From contig JBILYK010000008.1 in the NCBI GenBank assembly GCA_044377735.1, forward strand, positions 1 to 64,000: 64,000 bases of DNA, written 5' to 3'. Positions within the stretch are counted from its first letter, which is position 1. Every line of letters starts with the position of its first letter. The translations under genes were made by a program, and so were the position numbers. This DNA comes from Tabrizicola_A sp044377735 (GTDB taxonomy: Bacteria > Pseudomonadota > Alphaproteobacteria > Rhodobacterales > Rhodobacteraceae). Shown here in pieces: positions 33,436 through 41,618 of the stretch. Below the pieces are notes generated by a model that had not been told where the DNA came from, searched no databases, and worked only from the letters and a program-made list of their open reading frames with translations.

Positions 33436-34395
33436 ATGTTGAGTGTTCCTGAGGCGTTGATTGCACAGTTGGTGACGGCACAGGACGCCTTTGGCGCGGT
33501 CACAGCCTGTCTGGTGGCGGCGGCCCGCGGTGAGGCTGAGAATTTCCCCGTGGTGCGCCAAGCTTTGGGCGAGGGGCGGCAGTATGGGTTCAAATCCGGG
33601 GTCGACCGGGCGGCGGGTCGGATGGGCGTCAAGGCGGGGGGGTATTTCCCTGGAAATGCTGCGCGGGGCCTGATCAACCATCAGTCCAGCGTATTTTTGT
33701 TTGACCCCGACAGCGGGCGACCTGTGGCCATGGTGGGGGGCAATCTTTTGACCGCGCTGCGGACGGCAGCGGCGGCGGCGATTTCCATTGACCGGTTGGC
33801 GCGGCCGGATGCGCGGGTTTTGGGGATTGTGGGGGCCGGGCATCAGGCCGGGTTTCAGCTGCGCGCAGCCGCCGGTGTTCGGCCTTGGGAGCGGGTGATC
33901 GGCTGGAACCTGCACCCCGAGAGGCTGCCGCGTCTGGGGGCCATTGCCGCCGAGTTGGGCCTGCCTTTTGAGGTTGTGGATCTGCCGCAGATGGTGGAGG
34001 CGGATGCGATTATCACCATCACCTCTTCGCCCCGTGCCAGCCTGATGGCCGCCCATGTGCGCCCCGGCACGCATCTGGCCTGCATGGGCACCGACACCAA
34101 AGGCAAGCAGGAGGTGGAGCCTGCCTTGGTGGCCCGCGCGCGGCTTTTCACCGATGAGGTGGCGCAAGCGGTCAGCATTGGTGAGGCCCAGCACGCGGTG
34201 GCAGCGGGGTTGGTTGACCCAGGCAACATCATGACCTTGGGTGCGGTTCTGGCCGGGCTGGCGCCGGGGCGGCAATCAGACGCGGAGATCACGCTTTATG
34301 ACGGCACCGGGGTGGCCTTGCAGGATCTGGCAGTGGCGGCCCTGGCCGTGGCGCGGGCTGAAGAGCGTGGCCTTGGCGTGAGGGTCGAGGTCTAA
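33436..34395 (+). CDS. bhcD: Iminosuccinate reductase
   Basis: A 319-residue ornithine cyclodeaminase/mu-crystallin family protein. GIVGAGHQAGFQLRA is the Rossmann NAD(P) loop; GMGTDTKGKQE and the GYFPGNAARGL segment are typical. BhcD reduces iminosuccinate to aspartate, closing the cycle by supplying the amino donor for BhcA. It is separated from bhcC by 184 bp holding a MITE-like element and a hairpin repeat, wider than in other operon gaps here. Confidence 0.93.
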   Translation: MLSVPEALIAQLVTAQDAFGAVTACLVAAARGEAENFPVVRQALGEGRQYGFKSGVDRAAGRMGVKAGGYFPGNAARGLINHQSSVFLFDPDSGRPVAMVGGNLLTALRTAAAAAISIDRLARPDARVLGIVGAGHQAGFQLRAAAGVRPWERVIGWNLHPERLPRLGAIAAELGLPFEVVDLPQMVEADAIITITSSPRASLMAAHVRPGTHLACMGTDTKGKQEVEPALVARARLFTDEVAQAVSIGEAQHAVAAGLVDPGNIMTLGAVLAGLAPGRQSDAEITLYDGTGVALQDLAVAALAVARAEERGLGVRVEV

Positions 34396-34453
34396 GGCCA
34401 ATCGGCCCATTCTGGGATGGACGTGCGCGGCCCTGCGCGGTAATTTCGGGGTC

Positions 34454-35224
34454 ATGCCGCGCTATGCCCTGAAAATCGAATACCATGGTGCCCCTTTCGC
34501 GGGCTGGCAGCGCCAGTCCCAAGGGCTGGCCTCGGTGCAAGGCGCGGTGGAGGCGGCCTTGGCCAGGCTGGAGCCGCGCGCCCACACCATCGCCGCCGCA
34601 GGGCGCACCGATGCGGGCGTGCATGCCACGGGTCAGGTTGCCACGCTGGATATGGAGCGCGATTGGGATCCCTTTCGCCTGATGGAGGCATTGAACCACC
34701 ATCTGCGCCCCGAGCCCGTGGCCATTCTGGCCGCCGCGCGGGTGGAAGATGACTTTCACGCCCGGTTTTCGGCCCTTGAACGGCGCTATCTGTTCCGGCT
34801 CATCCAGCGCCGCGCGCCCCTTACCCATGACGCGCAACTGGCGTGGCGGGTGCAAAACTCCCTTGATCTGGACGCCATGCGTGCAGGGGCTTCGCATCTG
34901 ATCGGCCTGCAGGATTTCACCACCTTCCGATCCACGATGTGTCAGGCCAAAAGCCCGGTGAAATCACTCGATGAGATCACGATCACCGAAGCGCCCTATC
35001 CGGGGGGGCGCGAAATCCGCTTCACGCTGCGCGCCCGGAGTTTTCTGCACAATCAGGTGCGCTCCATCGTCGGCACGCTGGAACGCGTGGGTGCGGCAAG
35101 CTGGCAGCCCGAAGACGTCAAGACCGCGCTTGATGCAAAAGACCGGGCCGCCTGCGGCCCGGTCTGTCCGCCCGACGGGCTGTATCTGACAGGGGTTGGC
35201 TACCGGGCCGATCCGTTTGGTTGA
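34454..35224 (+). CDS. truA: tRNA pseudouridine(38-40) synthase
   Basis: A 256-residue enzyme with catalytic Asp in AAGRTDAGVHA and the conserved FTLRARSFLHNQVRSIVGTL segment. TruA isomerises U38-U40 in the anticodon stem of many tRNAs. Length and motifs match the family. The start MPRYALKIEYHG agrees with relatives. The downstream gap carries a paired G/C-rich repeat. Confidence 0.95.
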   Translation: MPRYALKIEYHGAPFAGWQRQSQGLASVQGAVEAALARLEPRAHTIAAAGRTDAGVHATGQVATLDMERDWDPFRLMEALNHHLRPEPVAILAAARVEDDFHARFSALERRYLFRLIQRRAPLTHDAQLAWRVQNSLDLDAMRAGASHLIGLQDFTTFRSTMCQAKSPVKSLDEITITEAPYPGGREIRFTLRARSFLHNQVRSIVGTLERVGAASWQPEDVKTALDAKDRAACGPVCPPDGLYLTGVGYRADPFG

Positions 35225-35251
35225 GCGGGGATTTCCCCCACCAAACCACAT

Positions 35252-35372
35252 CCCCCCGCCCCCAGCCCCTCCCCACGGGGGGGAGGGGAGGCGACGGGGC
35301 GACACGCGGCGACACCGGGCGCGCGGGTGCAGGACTTGCGGCCCCCTCCCCCTCATCGGGAGGGAGGGGGGC
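35252..35372. repeat. Paired G/C-rich palindromic arms, locus 4
   Basis: Left arm 35252-35292 and a more diverged right arm 35341-35372 stand about 48 bases apart between the convergent truA and nhaA genes. Each has the C-block/G-block palindrome of the family. Confidence 0.7.
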
Positions 35373-35377
35373 CTTGA

Positions 35378-36628
35378 TCAATCCTCGCGGCGTTCAACCT
35401 TCAACAGCCGTCCCATCACGATGGCGATCGCCGCCGCCCCGAACGAGAACACCGCCCCCATCTTGGCCGCCTCTTGGGCCGCCCCCGCCGGGAAGGCGAC
35501 GGTGGTGACAAACAAGGCCACGGTAAAGCCGATGGCCGCGACACAGCCCAAGACCCACAGATCGCGCATCTTCATCCCCGAAGGCAGGTCAAAGCCCATC
35601 TTCACTGCAAGCATCCCCATCAGGAAAATGCCCACCGGCTTGCCAATGATCAGCCCGCCCAGAACCATCCACGTCGGCTCGCCAAAGGCGGAAAACACCA
35701 CACCCGCGTTCAGAAGGCCAAAGAAGAACAGCATCACCTCGACAAAGTATTTCAGGCGATGCTCGATCCAGTTCAGAAGGTCGGTCAGATGCGCCTCGGC
35801 CTCGGCAAAGATGCCATAGGGACGGTCGGCATGCGGGATGGTCGGCACGATGGGCAGAAGGCCCAAGGCCGGGTGAATCCCCGCATTGTGGAACCCATAC
35901 CACGAGATCGCGCCTGCAATCGCATAGGGCCAGAAGCTGGCCTTTTGCCGCATCCAGGTCGAGTTCGGACGATCCTGCTTGCCGCGATCAAGATAGCGCG
36001 GCAGCCAGTTGGCCAGCCCATAGACCGCAACCGCCGCCGCCAGCGACATCAAAAGCCAAGCGGGTTGCAGATCCCCCGTAGGATAAAAGATCGCCAGAAT
36101 GATCATGCCACCCGCGTCATCGGCAATGGCCAACAACAGCAAGAATGGAATGGCCGGATGGCCCGCACCAAAGATGATGCGGCCAACCAGATACGAAAAC
36201 GCAATATCGGTGGCGGTCGGGATGGCCCAGCCTTGCGCATACTGGTCAAAAACCCCCAGCATGGCACCGATCAAGAGATAGACCGCCGCCGGGCCAATCA
36301 TCCCGCCCGCGGTGGCGATCAGCGGCGTAACCGCCTTTTTCCCCCGCAATTCCCCGTCTTTCAGGATGATGCCTTCCCAAACCTCTTTGGCGGCAATGGC
36401 AAAGAAGAACGCCATGCAGACATCGTTGATCAGGAAATGCAGCGTCAGCGTGCGATGCACCTCGCCGCCCACCTCATGCGCATGCCCTATGGGCGCATGA
36501 TCCCAAAGCACGAAATGCACCAGATGCTGGTAGCTTTCGTTATGGGTATTTGCCCAGATCAGCGCCAAAACCGCGCCCGTCAACAACAACAACGAATATG
36601 TCGATATGACACTCCAGACTTTATACAT
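35378..36628 (-). CDS. nhaA: Na+/H+ antiporter NhaA
   Basis: A 416-residue membrane protein with about 12 helices. The family core is complete: FLINDVCMAFFF, GWAIPTATDIAFS and the paired aspartates Asp170-Asp171 in AIADDAGG that carry Na+ and protons. It exports Na+ in exchange for H+ at alkaline pH. Three start candidates exist; 36628 is chosen because GGGA lies six bases ahead. An in-frame TTG at 36694 is part of a TTGACA that looks like a -35 box, and ATG 36640 lacks a site. Confidence 0.93.
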   Translation of the reverse strand: MYKVWSVISTYSLLLLTGAVLALIWANTHNESYQHLVHFVLWDHAPIGHAHEVGGEVHRTLTLHFLINDVCMAFFFAIAAKEVWEGIILKDGELRGKKAVTPLIATAGGMIGPAAVYLLIGAMLGVFDQYAQGWAIPTATDIAFSYLVGRIIFGAGHPAIPFLLLLAIADDAGGMIILAIFYPTGDLQPAWLLMSLAAAVAVYGLANWLPRYLDRGKQDRPNSTWMRQKASFWPYAIAGAISWYGFHNAGIHPALGLLPIVPTIPHADRPYGIFAEAEAHLTDLLNWIEHRLKYFVEVMLFFFGLLNAGVVFSAFGEPTWMVLGGLIIGKPVGIFLMGMLAVKMGFDLPSGMKMRDLWVLGCVAAIGFTVALFVTTVAFPAGAAQEAAKMGAVFSFGAAAIAIVMGRLLKVERRED

Positions 36629-36656
36629 TCCCAGTCCCATCGTTTGTTTTGGTAAT

Positions 36657-36694
36657 TTTTCAAATTGAAAACACTGGTTTTTCACAAGTGTCAA
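36657..36694 (-). promoter_or_regulatory. Candidate nhaA promoter region with palindrome
   Basis: On the minus strand TTGACA (36694-36689) is followed by an AT-rich stretch that contains the 15-nt palindrome TTTTCAATTTGAAAA (36671-36657). The palindrome covers the expected -10 position, so it could be a repressor site; no good -10 hexamer is seen. Confidence 0.4.
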
Positions 36695-36723
36695 GCCAAC
36701 GAAGAAAGACCCCGCATCATCCG

Positions 36724-38796
36724 TCAGTTCAGGTCCTTCAACAGCCGCCCATGTTTGCGCACCTCGGCCAGAACATCGCCAAAAAGGGCAAGGCCCCTGC
36801 CTTGGAGCATCGGCATCAGCTTCAGGAAGGCATCCGCTGTGGCCACAGTGTCGCCAATGGCGGTGTGGCGGTCGGCCTCGGGAATGGTGATGCCCAAACG
36901 ATGCGTCAGCGCATCAAGGCTGTGGGTTTCGTGCTGGCCATAGATCACCGCCGACAAAAGCACCGTGTCCAACACCGGATGGTCAAAGGCCAGCCCCAAA
37001 GCGGCCTCACGCCGACGCAGGAACTGCATGTCAAACGGCGCGTTATGGGCGATCAGTACCGCGCCTTCGGCAAATTTGTGGAACCGGCGCAAGGCATCGT
37101 CCACTTCGGGGGCATCAGCCACCATCGCTTCGGTGATGCCATGCACTTCGGTCGACGACAGCGGGATCGACCGGCGTGGATTGACCAGCGTGTCAAACAC
37201 CTCGCCCTCCACGCGGCGGCCATTGATGATGCGCACGGCGGCGATCTGCACGATCTCATCGCCCTGCTGCGGCAATAGCCCGGTGGTTTCGGTGTCAAAG
37301 GCCACATAGGTCAGGTTTTGCAGGGCCGTCTCGGCCACCTTGTCGGTGCGGGCACGCGACAAAAGGTCAAAGTCATAAACCACGGTGCGGATGACCGGCT
37401 TGGGCCGCGCCGTCGCGCGGCGCGCCTGCCGGATGGGCAGGCACAAAGACTGCCGCCCGCCCGCCACAGGCTCGGGCCAAAGCTCGGTCGCATGGCTCGC
37501 CAGCACAGACCGGCAGGCAATCTCGGACACCATCGGGTCCAGCGGTTCGTCCAGCCAAACGTCCAGCGCGCCGATGCTGACCGGACCCCCGGTCCAACTC
37601 AGGCGGATCATCGCGCCGCTGTCCTCTTCGTCGATGCTCAGCGCCAAGGCATTGGCCTGAAGGTCATCTCGCAGATGCAGCGCGAGACCATCCAACAGCG
37701 AGATGATCTCGAACCCATTAGCGCGCAGCAGAATGTCGGCGGCCTTGGACGTCAGGGCCACGCCCTCGGCCTCCAGCCGCGCCTTCAGCCCATCAGCCAA
37801 ATCCGAGGCGCGGGCCTGCGTCAGCCCGCCGCCCTCTATCCGGCCCTCGTCATGCCGCCGGGCAAGCTCGGTGACCGCCCGCGACAGCGCCGCCACCTCT
37901 TGGCGCAGCGCGCTGTCCATCGCGGCGGGCAGCGCCTCGCCGGCTGGGACAACTTCCATCAAGGTGGACAGGTTCGCCGCCGGACGGCGCAGACGGTCAA
38001 ACACCTCGGCCAACAAAGCCTCGCGCCGGGCATGGGCGGTCAGATCGGCCGTCACATCGCGCAGTGTCAGCACATAGCCGGGGGCCGAGCCCTGCCCGCC
38101 CGGCGTCAGACGCATCCGCGCCGCCAAAACCCGCGCGCCGGTGGCGGTGGTACACAAAAGATCCGTCGCCGCATCCGCATCGCCCGTGGCAATCAACCGG
38201 TCATGGGCATGGCGAATGGGGCCTTCGCGCAGATAATCAAACAACCGTCGGTCCAGACCGGGGGATACCCCCGCCGCCATCAGATCAACGGCCGGTGTGT
38301 TGTAAAACGCCAGCGTATGATCGCCAGACACCAGCAAGACCCCGACCGGCACATCCGAAAGCAGCGTCTCCAGCCGGGATTTCTCTTGCGACAACCGCTG
38401 CGTCTCGCGCATCACCGATTCCGCCAGCGCCGAACGGGTTTCGGTCAACCGCCGCGCAGCGGCTGTCGCGGCCGGGGCCAGATCGCCCAGATGGCGCGCA
38501 ATCGCCACATCCATCTCGGATGTCACATCCGAATGCGCCCGCGCGCGCAACGCGCCGGACAAGATATCAATCGGCTTGGCGACATGGGTGTCGAACAAGA
38601 ACCAGACCCACGCCACCAACAGCAGCGCGACAAACCCCGCCACCACCCCAGCCTGCACAAAGCCGGGCAGCACCTCGGGCGTGCCAAGACGTTGGTAGCC
38701 CAGCGCCAGTCCCATGCCCATGGCCACCACCACGCCCAGCCCAAGGGCGGCAAAGAACAGAAAAACCCTGACGCGCAGCGAAAGGCGGACGAGCAT
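36724..38796 (-). CDS. Membrane sensor with PAS and degenerate histidine-kinase core fused to a DnaQ-type exonuclease
   Basis: A 690-residue protein. Two membrane helices (about 10-33 and 48-68) are followed by a HAMP-like segment, a coiled coil, a PAS domain (about 145-255) and a stretch VFDRLRRPAANLSTLMEVV (265-283) that aligns with a histidine-kinase H-box but has Asp267 where His should be. A poorly conserved ATPase-like region follows. Residues 495-690 are a complete DEDDh exonuclease: Asp501, Glu503, Asp589, His644 and Asp649. Such proteins recur beside VC_2705-type symporters. It starts one base after the response regulator gene; the role is unknown, possibly nucleic-acid turnover under a membrane signal. 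Confidence 0.82.
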   Translation of the reverse strand: MLVRLSLRVRVFLFFAALGLGVVVAMGMGLALGYQRLGTPEVLPGFVQAGVVAGFVALLLVAWVWFLFDTHVAKPIDILSGALRARAHSDVTSEMDVAIARHLGDLAPAATAAARRLTETRSALAESVMRETQRLSQEKSRLETLLSDVPVGVLLVSGDHTLAFYNTPAVDLMAAGVSPGLDRRLFDYLREGPIRHAHDRLIATGDADAATDLLCTTATGARVLAARMRLTPGGQGSAPGYVLTLRDVTADLTAHARREALLAEVFDRLRRPAANLSTLMEVVPAGEALPAAMDSALRQEVAALSRAVTELARRHDEGRIEGGGLTQARASDLADGLKARLEAEGVALTSKAADILLRANGFEIISLLDGLALHLRDDLQANALALSIDEEDSGAMIRLSWTGGPVSIGALDVWLDEPLDPMVSEIACRSVLASHATELWPEPVAGGRQSLCLPIRQARRATARPKPVIRTVVYDFDLLSRARTDKVAETALQNLTYVAFDTETTGLLPQQGDEIVQIAAVRIINGRRVEGEVFDTLVNPRRSIPLSSTEVHGITEAMVADAPEVDDALRRFHKFAEGAVLIAHNAPFDMQFLRRREAALGLAFDHPVLDTVLLSAVIYGQHETHSLDALTHRLGITIPEADRHTAIGDTVATADAFLKLMPMLQGRGLALFGDVLAEVRKHGRLLKDLN

Positions 38797-38797
38797 C

Positions 38798-39187
38798 TTA
38801 AGCCCCCGCGTCCAGAAGCCTGCGCACTTCCTCCCGCAACTCTTTCAACTCGAACGGCTTGGTGATGAACCCATCGGCGCCAAGCGCCAGACCTTTGCGC
38901 CGCTCAATCGCCGACCCGCGCGCGGTCATCATCAGGATCTTCACATCGGCAAGATTGGGATCCAGCCGCACACCTTGACAGATCTCATAACCCGAAGCGC
39001 CGGGCAGCATCACATCCAAAAGCACCAGATCAGGATGCGTGGCGCGAATACGCGGCAGCGCCTCGGCCCCATCGGCGACGCGCGAATGGTCATAGCCTTC
39101 GCGGGTCATCAGAAAGTCCAACGCCAAGGCGATGTTGTCCTCGTCTTCCACAACAAGGACACTGTGTCTGCGTTTGGTATCGGCCAT
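38798..39187 (-). CDS. Single-domain response regulator (CheY-like receiver)
   Basis: A 129-residue receiver with no output domain. The acidic pair VVEDED, phosphoacceptor Asp58 (LVLLDVMLP), the MMTAR switch residue and ITKPF lysine are all intact, so it should be phosphorylated. Its neighbour with a kinase-like region seems unable to autophosphorylate, so phosphate must come from another kinase or it serves as a sink. It sits one base from the exonuclease gene and 15 from the small membrane protein gene. Confidence 0.92.
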   Translation of the reverse strand: MADTKRRHSVLVVEDEDNIALALDFLMTREGYDHSRVADGAEALPRIRATHPDLVLLDVMLPGASGYEICQGVRLDPNLADVKILMMTARGSAIERRKGLALGADGFITKPFELKELREEVRRLLDAGA

Positions 39188-39202
39188 CTCAGCCCTCCCG
39201 GT

Positions 39203-39721
39203 CTAGCCCCTGAGGCAAGCCGCCTCGTGCAATTCATCCCCAGCCACTGCGGTGACCCAAGCCCCCCCGGTCACAACACCCGCCTCATCAATCTTCATCC
39301 CGTCGACAATTGGTGTCTGGCGGTTCTCGGCACAGTCAAACACGATCAACGCGCTTTGCGGGTTCTTCCAGCGCGCAAAGCCAAAAACGGGCGCGGTCAC
39401 CAATGTGTCCACCTGCGGATGGCGGGCCAGCTTGTTGGTATCCAGCGCCGAAAAGCTGGTTGTGATTGGCACCAGATAGGTCCAGGGCCGCAAAGGGGTG
39501 CTGGCAGCCTCGGCATTGGCCACCACAAAACCGGGCGGCAAAGCGGCGCTGACGCGGTTGAACCAGTCATATTCCAGCCAGACCGTTGCGCCAATCAGGC
39601 CCACCCCGGCGCTGACCGAGATCAGCCATTTTGGCGCAGACGGCACCCAACGCCGAAACGCCCAAGCCATCAGGCCAAAGACCGCAGCGACAAGCAAGGA
39701 TCCGATCAGTTCAAGTGCCAT
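39203..39721 (-). CDS. Small membrane protein of the acetate-symporter cluster, function unknown
   Basis: A 172-residue protein with two N-terminal membrane helices (about 5-23 and 33-50) and a 115-residue domain, probably periplasmic (YLVPITTSFSALDTNKLA, then FDCAENRQTPIVDG). Two Cys residues (CAENR and near the end, EAACLRG) could form a disulfide. I do not recognise a named domain. It lies between the DUF294 and receiver genes with 15-base gaps, so it belongs to the operon. Confidence 0.75.
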   Translation of the reverse strand: MALELIGSLLVAAVFGLMAWAFRRWVPSAPKWLISVSAGVGLIGATVWLEYDWFNRVSAALPPGFVVANAEAASTPLRPWTYLVPITTSFSALDTNKLARHPQVDTLVTAPVFGFARWKNPQSALIVFDCAENRQTPIVDGMKIDEAGVVTGGAWVTAVAGDELHEAACLRG

Positions 39722-39736
39722 GGTTTTCGTCAGTCC

Positions 39737-41560
39737 TTAACATCTTGCGCCACGGGTGGACCCGATGGCGGATTGCATGGTGCGCACGACGACAAAGGCG
39801 TCGCGCAGGTGGCTGCGTTCGAAATCCGACAGATCCGAAGGCGCAATGAAATTGTCCGGCTTGTGCCCCGCCTTGACCCGGCGCAACTGATGCTGCAGCC
39901 GGGTTTCGGCGATCAGATCATAAGCCTCCAGCAAGTCGCGCGCGCCCGAGGCTGAAATCACCCCCGCCTCGGCCGCCGCCTCCAGCCGCGCGCGGGTGTT
40001 CACCGCCGGCAACTGGCCGATCAGCGCATACACCCGCCCCAGATCGGTCACCGGCACCACGCCATTGTGCTTGAGATCAATGGTGTTCTTGTGCTCACCC
40101 GACCGGATGGTGGCAAAGCTGCGCAACAGCCCCAAAGGCGGGGTGTGTTTCAGACTGTTGCCAATCATATGCGCCACGAAGATCGAGTTTTTCGCCGCCA
40201 TCTCCAGCGTGTCAGCCTGCAGATCGGTGAAGAGGCTGGCCTTGCCGCCGATCGGGCGCAGGTCGAACATCACGCTCGCCAACATCTGCGCCATCGGATC
40301 GGGCGTGGTGATCCATTTGCCAAAATACCCCCGCCAGACCGACTGGCGTTGGCACCAGTGCGGATTGGTCGCCATCATGTCGCCGGGGCAATAGAAATAG
40401 CCACACGCGTCCAGCCCATCGGAAACCCGCCGCGCGAGTTCGGCGAAATAGGCCATATCGGCATCCTTGGCGGCATCGTCGATGATCAGGCAATTGTCCT
40501 GATCCGACACGCCCGTCTGTTCCTGCCGCCCTTGGCTGCCACAGGCGGCCCAAAGATAGGGCACCGGTGCCGGGCCAAGCTCTGCTTCGGCAAAGGCCAA
40601 CAGCCGCCGGGTGACGGTGTCGGCCACATCGGTGATCAGCCGCGTCACCACCTCATGCGCATGATTGCCCCCGACCAGTTGCACCAAAAGGCGCGGGATG
40701 CGGGCGGTGGCCGCCACCAACTCTTCAACCGTCTGGGCCGTGGCCGCATCGCGCACCAACAGCGCCGAGGACACCGCCTGAAACCGGGTCAGGTCGGTCT
40801 GGGTGATCATCCCCACCAACTTGCCCGCTTCCACCACCGGCAAATGGCCGATGCGGTGCTCGATCATGATGTGCAAAATGTCCGACCCCAGACTGTCGGG
40901 CGTCAGCACCAAAGGATCATGCGCCATGACGGCGCTGACCGGGCTTGCCGGATCAATCCCTTCGGCCAACACCTTGTTGGTGAAATCACGGGCCGTGACA
41001 ATGCCCTGCAACTGCCCATCGGTGGCAACGGCTAGGCAAGAGATATGGGCGTCACGCATGATCTGGGCAGCGGCGCGAATGGTGGTCTGCGGCGTCACCG
41101 CCACGGGCGGGCGCGAAATCAGATCACCCACCTTGCGGGTTGAAATATCGGCTTCGCGGGATTCTTGGCTGCGGCCACGGTGAAAGAACCGCTCAAAGGC
41201 CGGGTAGCTGGCGATCAGGCGGCGGAACTCCACCCCCGGCAGCATCAAGACGGTGCTGGCATCGGTGGTGCGCGCGGTGGTCACCGCGACCCCGTCCCGC
41301 ATCAACCCGCGTTCGCCCAAGGAATTGCGCGGCCCAAGGATCGAGACGAGAACCCCCGAAGGGTCCATCACCTCGACCGCGCCTCGCATCACAAGGAACA
41401 AACCTTCCATCGGATCGCCTGCGGTGTAGATCACCTGATCGGCGGCCAAATTTCTGCGGCGGAAGGAAGTGGCGACTCGCGCCAACTCGTCCTGCGGCAG
41501 ACTGTCGTAGGGGTGGACCGTTTCCAGAAATCCGATGATGGAGGAGACGTCGTCGCTCAT
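39737..41560 (-). CDS. cNMP-binding, CBS and DUF294 nucleotidyltransferase-like protein
   Basis: A 607-residue protein. Domains: a Crp-like cyclic-nucleotide-binding fold (about 10-125; GDPMEGLFLVMRGAVEV), two CBS motifs (about 145-260; ISCLAVATDGQLQGIVTARD, then IGHLPVVEAGKLVGMITQTD), a DUF294 nucleotidyltransferase-like domain with GSQGRQEQ (341-348) and DQD (353-355) as in GlnD, and a DUF294_C tail. The nucleotidyltransferase residues appear intact. It stands directly upstream of the exonuclease/receiver genes and downstream of the symporter, and likely regulates them by nucleotide sensing. Start MSDDVSSIIG is taken; the frame runs on into the hairpin spacer. Confidence 0.88.
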   Translation of the reverse strand: MSDDVSSIIGFLETVHPYDSLPQDELARVATSFRRRNLAADQVIYTAGDPMEGLFLVMRGAVEVMDPSGVLVSILGPRNSLGERGLMRDGVAVTTARTTDASTVLMLPGVEFRRLIASYPAFERFFHRGRSQESREADISTRKVGDLISRPPVAVTPQTTIRAAAQIMRDAHISCLAVATDGQLQGIVTARDFTNKVLAEGIDPASPVSAVMAHDPLVLTPDSLGSDILHIMIEHRIGHLPVVEAGKLVGMITQTDLTRFQAVSSALLVRDAATAQTVEELVAATARIPRLLVQLVGGNHAHEVVTRLITDVADTVTRRLLAFAEAELGPAPVPYLWAACGSQGRQEQTGVSDQDNCLIIDDAAKDADMAYFAELARRVSDGLDACGYFYCPGDMMATNPHWCQRQSVWRGYFGKWITTPDPMAQMLASVMFDLRPIGGKASLFTDLQADTLEMAAKNSIFVAHMIGNSLKHTPPLGLLRSFATIRSGEHKNTIDLKHNGVVPVTDLGRVYALIGQLPAVNTRARLEAAAEAGVISASGARDLLEAYDLIAETRLQHQLRRVKAGHKPDNFIAPSDLSDFERSHLRDAFVVVRTMQSAIGSTRGARC

Positions 41561-41575
41561 CGTTGGGGTCCTTGC

Positions 41576-41605
41576 GGGGGTGCGCCCCCGGGGAGAAGTC
41601 CCCGG
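41576..41605 (-). other. Tandem hairpins between the symporter and DUF294 genes
   Basis: GGGGG-TGCG-CCCCC and CCGGGGA-GAAG-TCCCCGG follow each other, overlapping by two bases. There is no T-run. It may stabilise or end part of the symporter transcript and so lower expression of the regulatory genes. Confidence 0.5.
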
Positions 41606-41618
41606 AGGCGCGAGAGGC

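Noticed and set aside
36689..36694. TTG start giving a longer NhaA
   Set aside because: TTGACA there looks like a promoter element and no ribosome-binding site precedes it.
37318..38865. A 515-residue plus-strand open frame opposite the sensor-exonuclease gene
   Set aside because: Arg/Gln/His-rich shadow frame; the opposite strand has complete DEDDh and PAS motifs.
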